This document shows, one piece after another, positions 7,044-9,518 of a stretch of 9,518 nucleotides of DNA (position 1 is its first letter; the number at the start of each line of letters is the position of its first letter). The position numbers and the translations under genes were made by a program. This DNA comes from Bacteroidales bacterium (lineage in GTDB: Bacteria; Bacteroidota; Bacteroidia; Bacteroidales; JALTDM01). The stretch spans positions 1 to 9,518 of the forward strand of contig JALWKH010000404.1 in NCBI GenBank assembly GCA_026996635.1, written 5' to 3'. The notes beneath the pieces are model-generated. The model was given only the letters and a program-made list of their open reading frames with translations. It was not told the DNA's origin and ran no database searches.

Positions 7044-7643
7044 TTAAAAGGTTTTTATGAATTTTATTTCTGTTTTTATTTTTCCCAGATTGTTGAAAAA
7101 ATCTTTTTCGCCGTGGGGCAATGCTATTTTTACGGAACACTTTTGTTCCATTTTGATGTCGTAGTGCTCAATCTTCAGTTTTTTCAATAGCCCCAAAAAC
7201 TCTCCCATGTCTTCATAGCCGAAACTGATGAGATATTCGTCTTTGAGCTCCCTTGTGATTATTTCGGCATTGTTTAGTGCATCTGCGGCAGATTGCTTGT
7301 AAGCGGTAATAAGTCCGCCCACGCCGAGTTTTACTCCGCCGAAATAGCGTACCACTACAATTCCCGTGTTGGTTAGTTCAAAGGAATGAATTTGCCCCAG
7401 AATCGGTTTCCCCGCAGTTCCCGAAGGCTCACCGTCGTCATTAAAGCGTTCCAACACCGATGTTACGCCTATTCTGTAAGCATAACAATGATGTCTGGCA
7501 TCGTGATACTTTGATTTAATTTCTGCAAGTTTTTGCTTGAAATCTTCTTCCGAAAAAACAGGGAAAGCGATAGAAATGAATTTACTTCCTTTTTCTTTGT
7601 AAAGTCCTTCGGCGGGTTGTGATATTGTTTTGTATTTTGTCAA
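7044..7643 (-). CDS. yigZ: IMPACT/YigZ family protein (UPF0029)
   Basis: A YigZ/IMPACT-family protein of about 199 residues (209 if the first possible TTG at 7673 is used). The N-terminal domain carries the family signature 'RFNDDGEPSGTAGKPIL' and the glycine-rich 'VVRYFGGVKLGVGGL'. The C-terminal 60 residues resemble the ferredoxin-like second domain (DUF1949) of bacterial YigZ. Eukaryotic IMPACT regulates GCN2; the bacterial role is not well defined, although the fold resembles a domain of translation factors. No ATG is available near the start. TTG codons at 7673, 7661 and 7643 are the options. A TAnnTTTG box at 7671-7678 would overlap the first, and relatives begin only a few residues before 'YKTI', so 7643 is preferred, with 7661 possible. 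It is the first gene of a tight unit with pyrB (3 nt gap) and pyrI. Confidence 0.9.
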   Translation of the reverse strand: MTKYKTISQPAEGLYKEKGSKFISIAFPVFSEEDFKQKLAEIKSKYHDARHHCYAYRIGVTSVLERFNDDGEPSGTAGKPILGQIHSFELTNTGIVVVRYFGGVKLGVGGLITAYKQSAADALNNAEIITRELKDEYLISFGYEDMGEFLGLLKKLKIEHYDIKMEQKCSVKIALPHGEKDFFNNLGKIKTEIKFIKTF

Positions 7644-7670
7644 TTCCGGTTGTTTGGTCAAACCGGGACA

Positions 7671-7678
7671 CAAATATA
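7671..7678 (-). promoter_or_regulatory. Candidate -7 promoter box for yigZ-pyrB-pyrI
   Basis: On the minus strand the sequence reads TATATTTG, a full match to the Bacteroidetes -7 consensus TAnnTTTG, between the lipoprotein stop (7716) and the yigZ coding region. Transcription would begin around 7665. No TTG lies at the usual -33 distance, so it rests on one element only. Confidence 0.4.
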
Positions 7679-7715
7679 AGCAGAATTTTTAAGAAATGAG
7701 GAATTTTTACAAGTT

Positions 7716-8399
7716 CTAAATTTTTTTGTTTAAATCGATACAAACTTGTCTTGCCAATTGTTTCAGATACTCGTTATAGTCATAAATATACCGTCTGATA
7801 AAAGTTTTTGTTGAAGTCCATTCATTGTTATCTACATCTTTCATATATGTTCCGTATTCTATCAGACCGTTTTTCAATTCACTGTTTCCGCTGTACAAAC
7901 TGTATTCTATCTTTAAGTCTGCATTTTGCGGTGAAATAGTTTCGGCAGTTGCATCAATGTAAGTTACTATTATTATCAAGTTAATGTAGCCGTATTTATA
8001 AATAAATTCCTTGGGGAGTGATTGTATTGTTAAGTATAATGTTTTGTTTTTCAGTTTTTTGGTTAATCCTGTTGAATCTGCATAATAATTTAAATAAGAA
8101 GTAAAGTTCTTCATAATTTCTTTGCTGCCGATATCACATTTTATGTCTTCTTCCCATTGCCAATATAGTATGGCAGGTATAAAACGTGATTTTGTTTTAA
8201 CGGCTGTTGTTTGTTTGGGAACTAAAAAGGTTGTGTCAGCTTTTACTTTTATTTGAGGGATATTCGCGCTATAATCTACTTGAGGGATAGTGTCTTTCAT
8301 TGCTCTATCTACAATACGCGTAAGTCTGCCTGTACTGATACAAGATATTTCCATAAAAGGCATTGTTAGTATTACCAAATATAAAAATACTTTTTTCAT
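7716..8399 (-). CDS. Putative lipoprotein of unknown function
   Basis: A 227-aa protein starting at the ATG at 8399. The start is chosen because it gives a clean lipoprotein signal peptide: 'MKK', a hydrophobic stretch, then a cysteine at residue 20 ('MEISC'). The lipobox is loose (Glu at -3), which is common in Bacteroidetes. The longer frame to 8459 only adds residues that bury the signal. After the cysteine comes a Ser/Thr-rich linker, then a globular part (about 70-227) with 'YWQWEEDIKCDIG' and a C-terminal strand/helix pattern ending in 'YNEYLKQLARQVCIDLNKK'. I do not recognise a family; a periplasmic or outer-membrane-attached accessory role is inferred from the signal only. It ends in TAG, 37 nt before the yigZ promoter box, and is divergent from the AraC-type regulator. 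Confidence 0.82.
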   Translation of the reverse strand: MKKVFLYLVILTMPFMEISCISTGRLTRIVDRAMKDTIPQVDYSANIPQIKVKADTTFLVPKQTTAVKTKSRFIPAILYWQWEEDIKCDIGSKEIMKNFTSYLNYYADSTGLTKKLKNKTLYLTIQSLPKEFIYKYGYINLIIIVTYIDATAETISPQNADLKIEYSLYSGNSELKNGLIEYGTYMKDVDNNEWTSTKTFIRRYIYDYNEYLKQLARQVCIDLNKKI

Positions 8400-8422
8400 A
8401 TCAAATAATTTATCCGTGGGTG

Positions 8423-8464
8423 CAAATTTAACTTTTTCACAAAACAATGTTGATGCCAAATATA
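8423..8464 (-). promoter_or_regulatory. Two candidate -7 boxes for the lipoprotein gene
   Basis: Minus-strand TAAATTTG followed by C (8430-8423) fits the extended Bacteroidetes consensus TAnnTTTGC and would give a leader of about 15-20 nt before the ATG at 8399. A second match, TATATTTG (8464-8457), lies 34 nt further upstream. Neither has a TTG at the expected -33 spacing, so which one is used, if either, cannot be decided from sequence. Confidence 0.38.
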
Positions 8465-8554
8465 ATTTGAAGTTAGTTTTTTAAGTTATTTTATTCATAA
8501 AAAAATTATTATTGTCACTAACTTATAATATTGGTTAAAATACTTATATTTAAG

Positions 8555-8570
8555 GTTCAAATATTTGAAC
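8555..8570. promoter_or_regulatory. 16-bp perfect palindrome upstream of the AraC-type regulator
   Basis: GTTCAAATATTTGAAC is identical to its own reverse complement over 16 bp with no spacer. It ends 8 nt before the preferred GTG start (8579) of the membrane AraC-type gene, and its right half resembles a -7 box (AATATTTG, one mismatch to TAnnTTTG). It is a good candidate operator. If the start were the TTG at 8531 it would lie inside coding sequence, which is one reason for preferring the later start. Confidence 0.5.
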
Positions 8571-8578
8571 GAAACGAA

Positions 8579-9518
8579 GTGAATTTGTTAAGCATTGTCA
8601 TAAATTACGATATACTTTTTTTGGTTGTAAACGTTTTGGCCATTGTAAACCTTCTTGTTTTAACTTTATTCTTGTTAATCAGTAAGAGGAATTATAAAGC
8701 AAATTATATTCTTGCTGCTATTGTTTTTTTACCTGTTACAAATTTTTCGTTTAATATTCTTTTGCTTAGTGGTATTGTGTTTAACTATCCCAAGTTGCTT
8801 TTGTTTACTACATCTGCAGTAAACTCAACATTTCCTTTATTATTTTATTTGTATTTACGGATGATCATCGGAAAATCCATAAAGAAATTTTCAATTTATA
8901 TTCCTTGGTTATTGCGACAATTGTATTCCAAACTTATTTTGTTTTATTGTCTTATGACGAACAAGTACGGTTTATAAAACAAATTGCATCAGGAGTGCCA
9001 CCGAATGCTTTTATTGCCGTTGATTTTTCATTTTTTATTGTTACAATGGTTTATGCTATTATGAGTGTTGTTTTGGGTGAAAACTCCTATAGAGGCAGTA
9101 TTAAAGAACATTTAGACAATTTATTAAAAGTTAGGTTTGTTAGGTTATTTAGCAGAATGTTTTTATTGTTGTCACTTATAATAGTTTTGTTTTACATTTT
9201 TGTTCCGTATAAATGGATTCAATATGTTGTAACTCCAATTGCCATGAATATCATTTTCTTTGTGATAGTGTTCTTTGCACAAAGATCTGCAGTTATTTTT
9301 TATTCCTCAGACGGTAGAAATACATCTGTTATTAACAATGAAATAGGATTACAACAAAAATTATTGAGAATTAAAAAATTATACCCGAAAATAAATGTGG
9401 AAGGAATATTTAAGATTATTAAAAATGAGATTGAGGATGAGTTTTTCTTAAACAGTAATATGTCTTTGACTTTTTTATCCGAAAAACATAATATACCGGC
9501 AAATCATATATCAATTTT
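8579..9518 (+). pseudogene. Membrane-domain AraC-family regulator, frameshifted and truncated by the window end
   Basis: The first frame (GTG 8579, or TTG 8585 or 8531) encodes hydrophobic helices and the family-like 'STFPLLFYLYLRMIIGKS', then after about 8905 degenerates and stops at 8977. A different frame, open from 8785 to the window end, takes over from about 8902 with 'SLVIATIVFQTYFVLLSYDE', more membrane helices, a cytoplasmic linker and finally 'NMSLTFLSEKHNIPANHIS', which is the first helix-turn-helix of an AraC/XylS DNA-binding domain. Together the two frames give the usual Bacteroidetes layout of a multi-helix membrane sensor joined to an AraC HTH. Restoring one base around 8882-8905, for example in 'gaaatttt' or 'atattcc', joins them. 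The rest of the HTH lies beyond 9518. It could be a true pseudogene or a sequencing or assembly error in a homopolymer. No convincing slippery heptamer is seen, so programmed frameshifting is unlikely. Confidence 0.8.

Noticed and set aside
7041..7060. Enteric-type pyrBI attenuator or leader peptide
   Set aside because: Only 3 nt separate yigZ and pyrB, and no pyrimidine-rich leader plus terminator hairpin precedes pyrB.
5840..7190. Several plus-strand open frames of 61-101 aa opposite pyrI, pyrB and yigZ
   Set aside because: They are antisense shadows of well-conserved genes whose catalytic and zinc residues are all present on the minus strand.
7683..7709. Direct repeat GAATTTTTA (7683-7691 and 7701-7709) upstream of yigZ
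   Set aside because: Nine bases dominated by an A/T run, in AT-rich intergenic DNA; too weak alone to call an operator.
8880..8910. Programmed -1 ribosomal frameshift in the AraC-type gene
   Set aside because: The direction would fit, but no X XXY YYZ slippery heptamer in the reading frame and no strong downstream hairpin is visible. Regulators of this family are not known to use frameshifting.
1..9518. Mobile elements, CRISPR arrays, phage genes, tRNA or rRNA genes
   Set aside because: No transposase, integrase or Cas motifs, no regularly spaced repeats, no terminal inverted repeats with target duplications, and no cloverleaf or rRNA-like sequence were seen on either strand.

Overview
The window looks like chromosomal DNA of a Bacteroidota bacterium, probably Bacteroidales-like. 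Evidence seen or recognised: low GC content, almost no usable Shine-Dalgarno sequences, several TAnnTTTG boxes of the Bacteroidetes sigma-factor type upstream of genes, a Bacteroidetes-style membrane-anchored M23 peptidase, separate pyrB and pyrI genes, a TPR/membrane/LuxR-HTH regulator, and an AraC-HTH regulator with a multi-pass membrane domain. The order-level placement is inference.

Layout. (1) Positions 1-3230, plus strand: a tight operon of M23 metallopeptidase (5' end outside the window), a small MerR-type regulator, a long Nif3/YqfO-type dinuclear-metal protein and a coiled-coil C4 zinc-ribbon protein. Gaps are 5, -8 and 3 nt, and the run closes at a strong intrinsic terminator (3201-3229). 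(2) 3228-3761, minus strand: an unrecognised acidic protein of 177 aa with a perfect 8-bp hairpin just before its ATG. (3) 3902-5602, plus strand and divergent from it: a periplasmic TPR sensor followed by a transmembrane/LuxR-HTH part. Both lie in one reading frame and are separated only by one in-frame TAG codon. (4) 8399-5638, minus strand: lipoprotein, IMPACT/YigZ-family protein, PyrB and PyrI, ending at a minus-strand terminator (5601-5628). (5) 8579 to the window end, plus strand: a membrane AraC-type regulator broken by an apparent one-base frameshift near 8882-8905 and cut by the window edge just inside its HTH.

How the genes work together. PyrB and PyrI form the allosteric aspartate transcarbamoylase of pyrimidine synthesis. 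The first operon combines cell-wall cleavage with three genes of housekeeping type; the Nif3/zinc-ribbon pair is a recurrent neighbourhood in bacteria. The two signal-responsive membrane regulators are both interrupted, one by a nonsense codon and one by a frameshift, and each sits beside dyad or repeat sequences that could be operators. I found no mobile element, CRISPR array, phage gene, tRNA or rRNA, and no clearly new multi-gene system. The best leads are the two interrupted regulators, the unknown gene at 3228-3761 and the dyads in the two divergent intergenic regions.
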